Of a stretch of DNA of 14,487 bases, positions 10,401-14,487 are shown in pieces (within the stretch, counting starts at the first letter, position 1; each line of letters begins with the position of its first letter). The notes under the pieces were generated by a model. It was given only the letters and a program-made list of their open reading frames with translations. It made no database searches and was not told where the DNA came from. The DNA comes from Candidatus Omnitrophota bacterium (GTDB lineage: Bacteria > Omnitrophota > Gorgyraeia > Gygaellales > Profunditerraquicolaceae): NCBI GenBank assembly GCA_028713875.1, contig JAQTNM010000013.1, positions 1 to 14,487 of the forward strand, in the 5' to 3' direction. A program made the translations under genes and the position numbers.

Positions 10401-13400
10401 ATACGGGCAGCAATGCGTGTTTATGCAAAATCTAAAGTAGTAGGGATAGAGTTCCCTATGATTAATGACCTAGAAGGCTGGCAGTCAGCCAGGGCTTTAG
10501 TTGAGCAAGCCAGGGAAAGTTTGATTGAAGAAGGACTGGTTACAGAAGAAGATTTAGCCGGCTTCAAAGTAGGCCTGATGTTTGAGACGCCCAGTTCTGT
10601 TCTTGAGAGAGAAGAATTAATGGCTAGGGCTGACTTTGGCAGCATCGGCACTAATGATTTAATTTCTTTGTTAAGGGGCCTCTCTCGCGGAGCAGAAGGA
10701 AGCACAGAATATATGATAGAAGCAAGGCCCGATATTTTAGTGACTATACAGCAGCTTATTAATAGTGCCAAGGAAAGAAAGATTCCTTTATGTGTTTGCG
10801 GTATGTTGGCTTCAGAGCTTGATTTTATTCTTTTTGCTGCTTTTAATTCTGCTAATGGCGCAACATTAAAGATCAGCGTTGGCATAGATGAGGTGGCCTC
10901 AGTCAAAGAATTTATCCGCCATATTGATACCAGGACATTGAAGGCAGTATTTGAAGGCCTGACTCTTGAGACAGACATTGTTACTTTTAAGAATATTTTA
11001 GGCAAAGAAAAAGAGCGCATCAAATCTGAAATCAGGGAAGCAAGTAAAGCAAATTTAACGCACACTACTCCTAAAGACGCTTCAACTTCCAGAACTACTA
11101 TTAACTGTAATGCTTGGCCCGTATTATTGCTGGCTGGAAAAGCAGGGTTAGTAATCGGCGGCTTGTCTTTTATGGGCTGGTTGATTTATAAAGCGTTTAA
11201 GGCTTATCAGGCCAGAAAACATAATCAGAGCCGCGCCCCGCCATCGGATCTACGTAATAAAAACAACTGGAAGAGGGCGACTATTTTTGCGGTGCTCTTC
11301 TTCATCATCTGGGAATTAGTCGCTGTTCCTTTTATCAATCTGAAATTAGATAACGATTACCGTAAAGCTTTTAATCAAATTGTTGATTTAGATAACTATG
11401 CCAAGTCGGATTATTCTTTAAGCGCCTTGGCTGCTAAGGCGCATTTATTAGGCGAGGCTTACGCAGATAATAAAGCTGAGGAAACACCTGTAGTCCCAAC
11501 CCAAAAAGCCCCGGAAACAAAGCCAGAAGTAAAAGCCATAGAAACTGTTACTGTCCCTGTCGCAGCTGAAAAGAAAGAATTACCTCAAGGCAATAAAGGT
11601 AATTTCGGTAAGGGTTATTATACTAGTGAAGAAAATCCGGATTACCGCCAAGGTTTATATTTTTATAAAGAAGGAAAATATGCGCAGGCAGAAGAGTCTT
11701 TTACTAAGGTTGCAAAAGAAAGCCGCCTCTATAAATCCGCGCAGGATTATTTAAAGAAGATATCGCAGCAGCAGGAGAAGAAAGAGCCAGCCGAAGAAAA
11801 GGCTCTTGCTGAAGCAGTGCCTGAAGAAAAGCCTACCCAGCCGGTAAAGCATTTAATCAGCCAATATAAATCCATTTTCGCGACATCTCTTGAGGGGCTT
11901 GATGAAGCGGCGGCATTTAAGTATAAGACATTGAAGATGGATTATTTAGCTTTCTTAATGCGCGATTTTTATAGAAGCTTCCCTGATGATCCTTTTGCCA
12001 ATGATTTATTACATGTATACGACTTATCTGCCCAGATAATTGCTTTAACTAAGGGCGGATATCTGAAAGAAGCAGGAGAGCTTATTGCAAGGACCGAAAC
12101 CGTGATTAGTGCATTAGGGTATTCTGAAGCTTACCGTATCTTGGGAGTCTCAAAAGATATCGATTTTGTTAAATCCGGGACATTAGCCTGGTATATCAAA
12201 GCTTTAATTGAATATCATAAGGTGGCTTCTGATGAGGAAGTCTGGGAAGCGATCTTGAAGCATAGCGAAACCCTTATCCAGAACATAGAGAAAGACAAAA
12301 ATTCTCCTGCCTATGGCGCAGTAGAATTATTTAAAGGAAGCGGCGTTTATTCTGTCGAAAACTGTATTTCCGCGCACAATGTTTTCAGGATGCTCTATGA
12401 GATTACCGGAGATTTAAAGTATAAAGAGGTCAAGGACAATTTAAAAGAATTTATCCGCCGGTCAATACGCATAGAAATAAAGAAAGATAAGCCGACGTTT
12501 GAGATACTCTTCTGGGATTTTGGCGGCACCAGGAAAGAAATACGTATTATGCGTAGTTACAATAAAGCAACAGGCTGGGATGCGGCTTGTGCTTCTGATG
12601 TCTATATCTGGTTAGTGTTGGAGTTTTATCCGGAATTAGGCAGGCGCGGTTTTAAAGAAGCATTCGGAGTTTCGGCAAAGGAAATTTTAGAGACTATTGA
12701 TGGATTGGCGGTCAGGTCCATTAAAGTAGAAGGGGTAATGTTAAATTCAAAAAAGGCAGAAACTGCACAATTAGTCAGTTTCTTTGCCCCGGGAGAAGTA
12801 GGCAGAAAACCTCTTGGTACCATAGAGTGGACTTGTGCTTTAAGCCTTGCTTATGATGCCATCGGTGATACGAAGAAAGCGGATTATTATTCAACACAGG
12901 TAAATAAACTTGAGCATCAGGGTTATCTTCCTTATGCTACAGAGAAGAATAGCGATACTACTCATGGTTGGGTGACGCCTAGTACAGATAAATCGGTTAT
13001 TGCTGAGATATCCGCTGGCTTTGCCAAGGCAAGAGTGAATTATTTTCATCTGCAGCAGAATAAAGATAGGCAGGTTATTATTACCCCTAAACGCTTGGAA
13101 GAATACGTTTATAAGTATGATAAAGAAGAGACTTTGAAGCGCATTGACGAAGGCTTACGCAAAGGCGGAGAATATTTTAAGGGCATGGAAAAGAATTTAA
13201 GGAAACAGGAGAATCCTTCGTTGAAGGAAATATTCAGTCTTGCTGGTGGTCTTTCCCATTTCACCGGAACGTCTGTGTCACTAGCCGGGCTTAAAGATGG
13301 TTTTTATCTTGGCTGTAATCCTTATATTTTAGGATATGGCGGCAATCTCCTGATTAATTTTTATAATATAGCTGTAGGTAAAGCTTATTTACCTCTGGCT

Positions 13401-14486
13401 ATTCCGGAAACAATTGATCAGGCTTTGAATGGCCTGAATAATTTGATGTTAAAACGGTTATTAGAGGATTATTCTTTGATAGTCTACAATAATGATGATC
13501 CGGGATTAATCTCCATCTGGCCGACAGACAGGAAACTTCTTCCTTCTTTAAAAGTCGGCCCAGTGCAAGCCGGATGGTACCCCAAGAGAATTAAGATAAA
13601 TGGTAAAGAACGTAAACTCGCCGATACTAAGTTGTCTTCTTCCGAAATATTATTTGAACCTTTTAAGAATCTTTTTGATTCTAAGCATTATCCGGCAGTA
13701 TTAGATTTCTCTAAACGTTACAAAAAGGCAATATTCTTAGCCAGCTTTGATACGGATTATAATCATAGTTATTTCGCTTTCGTTGAAGGAAAGAATTATG
13801 GCATTACTCGGCATATTATTAATACAGATAAATGGGAGATTCTCTACAAAGAGGAACTACTTTTACCGGAATTGGAATTGTACCTTAAAGATATCGGCAT
13901 CTGGCCACAGAATTATAACCCGCAGGATAACGATAACAGGCTTTTAATTTATCCTCTACAGAATACGTTGAAATCATTAAGCCAGGCACCTAAGTCATTG
14001 GAGGCGAGCTTCTCTTTTGGAATTATGATTAACCCCTTGTCCGGAGAGGTATTTGTTGCTGATTCCTCTAAAGATTTCCCGATGGCAATACAAATGTATT
14101 CAGATAGCCCTTATGCCTACACTTATTATGACCCGCTGAATAATTTGATCTTTAAGCCCGGGATGATTCTTTCTTTGATTGACGCTGCCTTCCAGTCAGG
14201 CAAAGCGATTGATTATATTTTAGTAGACGGAAAGAAAGTAGCTATTCCTCCGATACAGCCGCCATTAGCCAGAATTATCTGTTTAAACGGTACCTATTAT
14301 ATTTGGGATAAAAATATCCTCGGCTTGCTGCTGAAGAGTAGGTTAATGGAGAAATTAAATATTACCTATATTGATCCGGTAAGCAAAAAAGAATATGTCC
14401 TGCCGTTGGCTGAAGGGACAGTGATTACAGAAATAGCGCCTTTTAAGAAAGAAATTAAGCTTATGGCTAATGGCAAAGAAGAAACC
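3..14486 (+). CDS. Giant multidomain surface/secreted protein, partial at both ends
   Basis: One frame stays open across the whole window, 4,828 codons, with no TAA, TAG or TGA on hand translation. Neither start nor stop lies inside. Recognisable parts, in order, are a C39-like peptidase, a HEXXH domain, a PGRP-type amidase, two SleB-like units, a PTS enzyme I-like domain, a TPR and a toroid glycosidase-like domain. They are separated by membrane segments and by Pro-, Asn/Thr- or Ala/Lys-rich linkers. The codon style (many TTA, GAA, AAA, GAT, GCT) is similar throughout, except at 5168-5455. The enzyme set points to degradation of peptidoglycan, protein and glycan at the cell surface, as proposed for giant genes of predatory Omnitrophota; that assignment is inference. 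Caveat: at 5168-5471 the frame may be open only by chance, so this could be two genes, the second starting at ATG 5472. Confidence 0.9.
1497..1646 (+). other. Gly/Pro/Gln-rich flexible linker
   Basis: Residues 499-548 are dominated by Gly, Gln, Pro, Asn and Thr, including EEPRIPPQQTPNVPPTT. The composition is that of a disordered hinge. It separates the helical N-terminal part from the first membrane segment. Confidence 0.7.
1692..1751 (+). other. Predicted transmembrane helix
   Basis: Residues 564-583, PYVAIGLGVAALGTIAFLAY, form a 20-residue uncharged hydrophobic segment with Gly/Ala packing positions. Arg and Asn follow directly (YRNR), which by the positive-inside rule would place the C-terminal side in the cytoplasm. 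Membrane-anchored parts between soluble domains recur along this protein. Confidence 0.65.
1884..1997 (+). other. Long hydrophobic stretch, one or two membrane helices
   Basis: Residues 628-665 are 38 almost uncharged residues rich in Val, Ala, Gly, Ile and Leu. A single Glu lies near the middle of the second half and LTKRG follows. This is long enough for a tight helical hairpin. The preceding segment (IRAIAGRGIRQGRETIRK) is strongly basic, which suggests it is cytoplasmic. Confidence 0.6.
2166..2966 (+). other. Lys/Glu-rich helical, coiled-coil-like region
   Basis: Residues 722-988 consist of alternating charged and aliphatic residues, for example KFKKLIEELHKKG near residue 743 and EQKVKEQAKVRKAELKDRI near residue 898. 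The pattern suggests long helices or coiled coil, possibly a stalk holding the downstream peptidase-like domain away from the membrane. Its antisense strand carries a Phe/Ser-rich ORF that is only the complement of GAA and AAA codons. I recognise no enzyme motif here. Confidence 0.55.
2979..3488 (+). other. Candidate C39-like cysteine peptidase domain
   Basis: Residues 993-1162 resemble a papain-fold peptidase of the C39 type, the family that cleaves double-glycine leaders in bacteriocin and peptide exporters. I see a nucleophile-like GGVDNCALAALEQ (Cys1032), then GKFHTIRILDID (His1108) 76 residues on, then NVIGFSAND (Asn1127/Asp1128) 19-20 residues further. Characterised C39 peptidases have Cys-to-His spacing of roughly 75-80 and His-to-Asp of about 16, so order and spacing are close. 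The usual Gln of the oxyanion hole upstream of the Cys is not obvious. It may be a degraded or non-leader peptidase, or a transglutaminase-like relative. It sits between charged helices and an Asn/Thr-rich linker. Confidence 0.5.
3546..3716 (+). other. Asn/Thr/Ser/Gly-rich linker
   Basis: Residues 1182-1238 are very rich in Asn, Thr, Ser, Lys and Gly, for example ASTNNSTNTTNANSKSTETK followed by Thr runs and Gly-rich turns. This is low-complexity, probably disordered, and typical of extracellular hinges. It separates the C39-like domain from the next region. Confidence 0.75.
3720..4730 (+). other. Unrecognised mixed alpha/beta region
   Basis: Residues 1240-1576. Several beta-prone strings (TAAVVVIVNN, DALVLIVNPDGTFGIKAY, SKLTLIISTP, YARAVIIAEGTVVIIIAING) alternate with helical, basic segments. 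The repeated idea of a short hydrophobic strand followed by NGSSNG- or NPDG-like turns suggests a beta-sandwich or carbohydrate-binding-like fold, but I cannot name a family. The last part (from about residue 1450) becomes Asn/Arg/Lys-rich and leads into the anomalous segment at 4738-5471. Confidence 0.4.
4683..4732 (+). promoter_or_regulatory. Hairpin that could hide a perfect Shine-Dalgarno sequence
   Basis: CCTCCTTT (4683-4690) is an exact 8-base reverse complement of AAAGGAGG (4725-4732), which is itself an ideal ribosome-binding site five bases before ATG 4738. Between them a small stem AAAGA/TCTTT (4691-4695 with 4704-4708) and the palindrome GTTGCGCAAC (4709-4718) could form, giving a three-way-junction-like shape. 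A folded state would block initiation at 4738. All of this lies within the giant coding frame, so chance or codon constraint remains possible. Confidence 0.3.
4738..4872 (+). CDS. Embedded out-of-frame ORF, 44-residue coiled-coil-like peptide (tentative)
   Basis: ATG 4738 follows AAAGGAGG with a 5-base gap and opens a 44-codon ORF ending in TAG at 4870-4872, in the +1 frame of the giant ORF. The peptide is charged, with heptad-like spacing (MREELKSLETQYTINRLEEM), and has no membrane segment. Against it: by hand count only about 5 of its 44 codons are RNY type, while the giant frame has about 13 of 42 across the same bases. The sequence is A-rich, which favours chance openness. The giant-frame reading here is an Asn/Arg/Glu-rich linker. 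It could be a leader or regulatory peptide, or only a shadow. The ribosome-binding site and the upstream complementary strand are the reasons to list it. Confidence 0.22.
   Translation: MILMKEMREELKSLETQYTINRLEEMKERTEQIAMQEEMGNTAA
5045..5081 (+). terminator. Intrinsic-terminator-like hairpin inside the coding frame
   Basis: GCCGCAAGTCCTA (5045-5057) pairs with TAGGATTAGCGGC (5062-5074): 12 of 13 positions pair, counting one G-U and one A-A mismatch, around a 4-base loop. The sequence AATTTTTG follows directly. A GC-rich stem base followed by a T run is the rho-independent layout. It lies about 90 bases before the embedded gene start at 5168. In the giant frame it encodes the start of a hydrophobic segment, so it may be coincidental. 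Confidence 0.35.
5052..5176 (+). other. Hydrophobic segments in the giant frame, probably two membrane helices
   Basis: Residues 1684-1700 (VLILGLAAIFVIEGLAG) and 1707-1725 (LTPLVEALITIIGGVLWL) are hydrophobic and separated by a short polar turn. The first lies in a frame whose codons look genuine. The second runs into the start of the overlapping 95-codon ORF. If the giant frame is translated here, this would be a membrane hairpin. Confidence 0.5.
5156..5163 (+). promoter_or_regulatory. Perfect 8-base Shine-Dalgarno sequence for ATG 5168
   Basis: AGGAGGTG is the full complement of the canonical 3' end of bacterial 16S rRNA. Its AGGAGG core ends six bases before ATG 5168, which is ideal spacing. 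It decides the start of the embedded 95-codon ORF. Upstream ACCTCC (5110-5115) is an exact complement of GGAGGT (5157-5162) and could mask the site. Confidence 0.55.
5168..5455 (+). CDS. Embedded out-of-frame gene, 95-residue protein of unknown function
   Basis: ATG 5168 has an ideal ribosome-binding site and opens 95 codons ending in TAA 5453-5455. By hand count about 47 of its 95 codons are RNY type (expected by chance 24). The giant frame over the same bases has only about 16. The protein has balanced composition with Asp, Glu, Asn, Arg and His, no signal peptide or membrane helix, beta-prone strings (VFAAARDN, MRLFLVNESTGNIYTRNG, SWEQLIG) and a Gly/Asn-rich tail (INGANGSAYGG). I do not recognise the family; the strand-turn-Trp pattern faintly recalls single blades of beta-propeller lectins. 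The giant-frame reading is Ser/Thr/Pro-rich and falsely hydrophobic, as expected when an RNY gene is read one frame off. Either it is a live overlapping gene, a fossil swallowed by the giant ORF, or the junction between two long genes. Confidence 0.45.
   Translation: MVKINYALLEFDHIVEFQADNTVFAAARDNSNGHMRLFLVNESTGNIYTRNGRADSWEQLIGSDHDTIMGRITEARHNHIPVYKINGANGSAYGG
5472..5561 (+). other. Signal-anchor-like segment and possible gene start at ATG 5472
   Basis: ATG 5472 is in the giant frame and is preceded by GGAG (5460-5463) with an 8-base gap, 16 bases after the stop of the embedded 95-codon ORF. The first residues read MHRSLTINLVSLVIGLALSF, a short basic end followed by a hydrophobic core, as in an N-terminal signal-anchor. 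After it comes the polar region leading to the HEXXH domain. If translation starts here, the downstream protein would be a separate gene of at least 3,005 codons, with its N-terminus inside and the following domain outside the membrane. If not, this is one more internal membrane helix. Confidence 0.45.
5580..6005 (+). other. HEXXH metallopeptidase-like domain
   Basis: Residues 1860-2001 contain YIIHEAVHAQR, with His1963, Glu1964 and His1967 forming a zinc-binding HEXXH. ACGEEKIAAKVAG follows, with Glu1987 exactly 20 residues after the second His; in thermolysin-type gluzincins the third zinc ligand Glu also lies 20 residues on. A helical region (DIEDALKIVEKRKPELYRLI) and beta-prone strings (GGVITISEEW) precede it. 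The domain is short, about 140 residues, and sits between a signal-anchor and a membrane helix, so I place it outside the cytoplasmic membrane. The family is not identified. It could be an M48/M56-like or peptidoglycan-associated protease; a non-catalytic role is possible. Confidence 0.55.
6033..6104 (+). other. Predicted transmembrane helix after the HEXXH domain
   Basis: Residues 2011-2034 (LAYLAYTLLIITLAVIPGVI, then IFAI) are uncharged and strongly hydrophobic. The next residues, TRAQLKR, are basic and would lie in the cytoplasm. This gives an out-to-in crossing, consistent with an extracytoplasmic HEXXH domain. Confidence 0.75.
6111..6194 (+). other. Internal signal-peptide-like segment
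   Basis: Residues 2037-2064 look like a classical Sec signal peptide in the middle of the chain: a basic n-region (AQLKR), a hydrophobic core (LFAAGIIAVILGLSAVSG) and an A-x-A type cleavage site (NALA before EDANKAA). An Ala/Asn/Glu-rich spacer follows and then the amidase, which must act outside the cytoplasm. It may be cleaved to free the rest of the chain, or act as an in-to-out anchor. The most natural reading is that an ancestral secreted amidase gene was joined to the sequence upstream. Confidence 0.6.
6408..6812 (+). other. N-acetylmuramoyl-L-alanine amidase domain (Amidase_2/PGRP type)
   Basis: Residues 2136-2270 cleave, by family, the amide bond between muramic acid and L-alanine in peptidoglycan. 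Visible family motifs are WTGIIIHHSGS with zinc-ligand His2145 or 2146; GYHFVIRKNGDVELGR with the conserved Tyr2178; GAHAG (His2200); HIGICLIGN; and RHHETCPGPG with His2251/2252 and Cys2255 supplying the second His and the Cys of the zinc site. The His-to-Cys spacing is shorter than the usual GHRDV..CPG arrangement. The domain has about the usual length of 135 residues. It follows an internal signal peptide and precedes two SleB-like units, so the block is a peptidoglycan-lysing module. This is one of the firmest calls in the window. Confidence 0.9.
6870..7352 (+). other. SleB-like cell-wall hydrolase unit, copy A
   Basis: Residues 2290-2450 comprise a Pro/Lys linker (PAPVENPVKTSN) and then IKRIVFAEAANE with Glu2324, AVLNTYNATRKPGE, STQYKLA and WPYAFHENYALKCY. 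The order and wording match the Hydrolase_2/SleB family (R-x-V-Y-A-E-A-x-x-E, V-L-N-R, then a Phe/Tyr and a tyrosine/His-rich end), which cleaves peptidoglycan glycan strands using the Glu of the A-E-A motif. The second half (IEKKAWENISVAVDNFKAQA and DDYLRKNKWG) seems specific to this protein. With the upstream amidase it would cut both glycan and peptide links. The remote match is made by eye only. Confidence 0.6.
7134..7831 (+). repeat. Direct repeat with a 68-base identical core, 630-base offset
   Basis: Bases 7134-7201 and 7764-7831 are identical over 68 positions, including third codon positions. Further blocks match just downstream: 27 bases from GATTACTTAAG, and 25 bases from ATGAAGTAGATTTCG. 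Upstream parts of the two units differ at many synonymous and some amino-acid sites. This is the nucleotide trace of the duplicated SleB-like unit. Confidence 0.9.
7494..7982 (+). other. SleB-like cell-wall hydrolase unit, copy B
   Basis: Residues 2498-2660 duplicate copy A with a 630-base offset in the core: IKRIVYAEAANE with Glu2534, ALLNTYNAARNPGE, STQYRLA, WPYLYHENYSLKCY. The linker (PAPIENSTKVNN) is related too, with a two-residue length difference. The catalytic-type Glu is kept in both copies, so both may be active. Between the copies lies an Ala/Lys/Glu/Thr-rich spacer of about 45 residues. Some blocks are identical at the nucleotide level while flanking codons differ, which points to a fairly recent duplication or to conversion between copies. 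Confidence 0.6.
8100..8156 (+). other. Predicted membrane segment with basic flanks
   Basis: Residues 2700-2718 (FNGLGLLVVAISVFGAFGG) are hydrophobic. A basic spacer (KNAARKN) precedes and NNNKRRISSK follows. Both flanks are basic, so orientation is unclear. If the amidase/SleB block is outside, this helix would return the chain to the cytoplasm, which would suit the PEP-dependent domain downstream. Confidence 0.6.
8160..9350 (+). other. Unrecognised helical region with an isolated HEXXH string
   Basis: Residues 2720-3116 are mostly charged and helical. HEQIH (residues 2817-2821, bases 8451-8465) fits HEXXH and follows AEAIWKEAEK; acidic residues (ENPAIEDEK) follow, but no clear third zinc ligand at a standard spacing. 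A central part (DKVLSFIAEINYRAVLLLDS near residue 2855, FVFVDLLFADRLL near 2884) looks like an alpha/beta core. A coiled-coil-like segment (KELEAEIAVLKEAVEAAVKE) lies near residue 3012. I cannot name a family. It leads directly into the enzyme I-like domain and may be a lineage-specific adaptor. Confidence 0.4.
9351..11030 (+). other. PTS enzyme I-like phosphoenolpyruvate-utilising domain
   Basis: Residues 3117-3676. Enzyme I takes phosphate from PEP onto a His and passes it to HPr. All parts are visible: an HPr-binding-like helical part ending in ARDIAAIAMELLRRL; the swivelling domain with KHYGITARQGGFPIL (phospho-acceptor His3273) and LDANTSTLKVNPNFNEL; then the PEP-binding barrel with VGLYRSEQ (Arg3388), LRLLDRK (Arg3423), EFPMI, GLMFETPSS (Glu3528), SIGTNDL (Asp3552), Arg3562 and VCGMLASE (Cys3599). 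Recalled E. coli spacings Glu431-Asp455 (24), Asp455-Arg465 (10) and Asp455-Cys502 (47) are reproduced exactly. The full domain length and intact residues argue for activity. No HPr or EII is seen in the window, and finding enzyme I inside a giant membrane-linked chain is odd. Confidence 0.85.
11115..11339 (+). other. Two-helix membrane hairpin with a basic loop
   Basis: Residues 3705-3730 (from WPVLLLAGKAGLVIGGLSF to WLIYK) and 3759-3779 (ATIFAVLFFIIWELVAVPF) are hydrophobic. The intervening loop holds many Lys/Arg (KAFKAYQARKH, RNKNNWKR) and would be cytoplasmic by the positive-inside rule. That would put the domains on both sides, including the enzyme I-like one, outside, which conflicts with a need for PEP. 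Confidence 0.75.
11466..11630 (+). other. Pro/Ala/Glu/Lys-rich linker
   Basis: Residues 3822-3876 are a low-complexity spacer (AEETPVVPTQKAPETKPE and similar) ending in GNKGNFGKGYYTSEEN. It resembles wall- or envelope-spanning linkers and separates the membrane hairpin from the TPR and toroid domains. Confidence 0.65.
11634..11750 (+). other. Single TPR-like helical repeat
   Basis: Residues 3879-3916 contain YRQGLYFYKEGKYAQAEESF followed by TKVAKES, with the G-x-x-x-Y-x-x-G-x-[YF]-x-x-A-x-x-x-[FY] spacing of a tetratricopeptide repeat. A Gln/Glu/Lys-rich helix follows. TPRs usually mediate protein contacts. Only one clear copy is seen. Confidence 0.6.
11850..13065 (+). other. Probable (alpha/alpha)6-toroid, glycosidase-like domain
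   Basis: Residues 3950-4355 show repeating paired helices typical of six-hairpin toroids: TLAWYIKALIEYHK, SVENCISAHNVFRMLYEITG with GDLKYKEV, GWDAACASDVYIWLVLEF, GTIEWTCALSLAYDAIGDTK, and a Pro/Trp-rich end (LPYATEKNSDTTHGWVTPST, then SVIAEISAGFAKA). Family members include glycoside hydrolases, polysaccharide lyases and cyclic beta-glucan synthase parts, and similar repeats occur in giant proteins of Omnitrophota. Acidic residues in the Glu-Asn-x-x-x-x-His and Ile-Glu-Trp strings may line the pocket. The substrate cannot be read from the sequence. A terpene-cyclase-like or LanC-like toroid is an alternative. Confidence 0.5.
13080..14486 (+). other. Unrecognised C-terminal region, continues past the window
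   Basis: Residues 4360-4828. It starts with a charged helix (RLEEYVYKYDKEETLKRIDE), then a Gly/Tyr/Phe/Leu-rich part around residue 4425-4460 (LKDGFYLGCNPYILGYGG). The rest is beta-prone with many Tyr, Ile, Leu, Pro and Asp-Gly turns (YILVDGKKVAIPPIQPP, IICLNGTYYIWDK, ITYIDPVSKKEYVLPL). The pattern suggests beta-sandwich or propeller-type modules with Asn/Asp-Gly hairpins, possibly substrate-binding parts for the preceding toroid. I recognise no catalytic motif. The frame is still open at the last base. Confidence 0.45.
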
Positions 14487-14487
14487 A

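Noticed and set aside
10421..11065. Minus-strand ORF of 214 codons, the longest antisense ORF
   Set aside because: It lies exactly opposite the enzyme I-like barrel, whose motifs and active-site spacing are clear on the plus strand. Its product is Ser/Leu/Lys-rich without motifs, as expected for an antisense shadow.
13747..13947. Plus-strand alternative-frame ORF of 66 codons
   Set aside because: Ile/Arg-rich shadow of the C-terminal region without a ribosome-binding site.
1..14487. Recoded stop codons as the reason for the long open frame
   Set aside because: No TAA, TAG or TGA was found in the giant frame, so no recoding is needed. The embedded ORFs end in ordinary TAG and TAA.
1..14487. 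CRISPR arrays, tRNA or rRNA genes, insertion sequences, phage attachment sites
   Set aside because: No short regularly spaced repeats, cloverleaf-like segments, transposase motifs or terminal inverted repeats were seen. The only sizeable repeat is the duplicated coding unit at 6870-7982.

Overview
The whole window lies inside one uninterrupted plus-strand reading frame. It is open from base 3 to base 14486, which is 4,828 codons with no start and no stop inside the window (codon n begins at base 3n, and I use that residue numbering throughout). No tRNA, rRNA, CRISPR array, insertion sequence or minus-strand gene was found. Giant genes of this kind, mixing peptidoglycan- and carbohydrate-active domains with membrane segments, are known from Omnitrophota (formerly OP3), which include predatory ultramicrobacteria. 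The moderate AT bias, standard bacterial codon use and domain mix fit that group, but the assignment is inference and no taxonomic marker is present.

Layout along the polypeptide: (1) bases 3-1496, a charged helical region I do not recognise. (2) 1497-1997, a Pro/Gly/Gln linker followed by two hydrophobic stretches. (3) 2166-2966, Lys/Glu-rich helices. (4) 2979-3488, a candidate C39-like cysteine peptidase. (5) 3546-4730, an Asn/Thr-rich linker and an unrecognised mixed region. (6) 4738-5471, an anomalous segment holding two embedded out-of-frame ORFs with strong ribosome-binding sites, a terminator-like hairpin and hydrophobic stretches in the giant frame. (7) 5472-6194, a signal-anchor, a HEXXH metallopeptidase-like domain, a membrane helix and an internal signal-peptide-like segment. 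(8) 6408-6812, a PGRP/Amidase_2 N-acetylmuramoyl-L-alanine amidase. (9) 6870-7982, two copies of a SleB-like cell-wall-hydrolase unit. (10) 8100-9350, a membrane segment and an unrecognised helical region. (11) 9351-11030, a nearly complete PTS enzyme I (PEP-utilising) domain with its active site retained. (12) 11115-11339, a two-helix membrane hairpin. (13) 11466-11750, a Pro-rich linker and one TPR. (14) 11850-13065, a probable (alpha/alpha)6-toroid glycosidase-like domain. (15) 13080-14486, an unrecognised C-terminal region that continues past the window.

The domains suggest a surface or secreted machine that attacks cell walls and proteins: an amidase, two SleB-like hydrolases, two candidate peptidases and a glycosidase-like toroid. 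A PEP-phosphotransferase module, normally cytoplasmic, is built into the same chain. The most unusual local feature is 5168-5455. There the best-looking coding frame by base periodicity is not the giant frame but a 95-codon ORF one frame away, with an 8-base perfect Shine-Dalgarno sequence. Because a gene with RNY-type codons is automatically almost stop-free in the giant frame, the giant ORF could be open by chance here. It may therefore really be two very long genes that meet here, one of them restarting at ATG 5472, or a fusion that swallowed a small gene.
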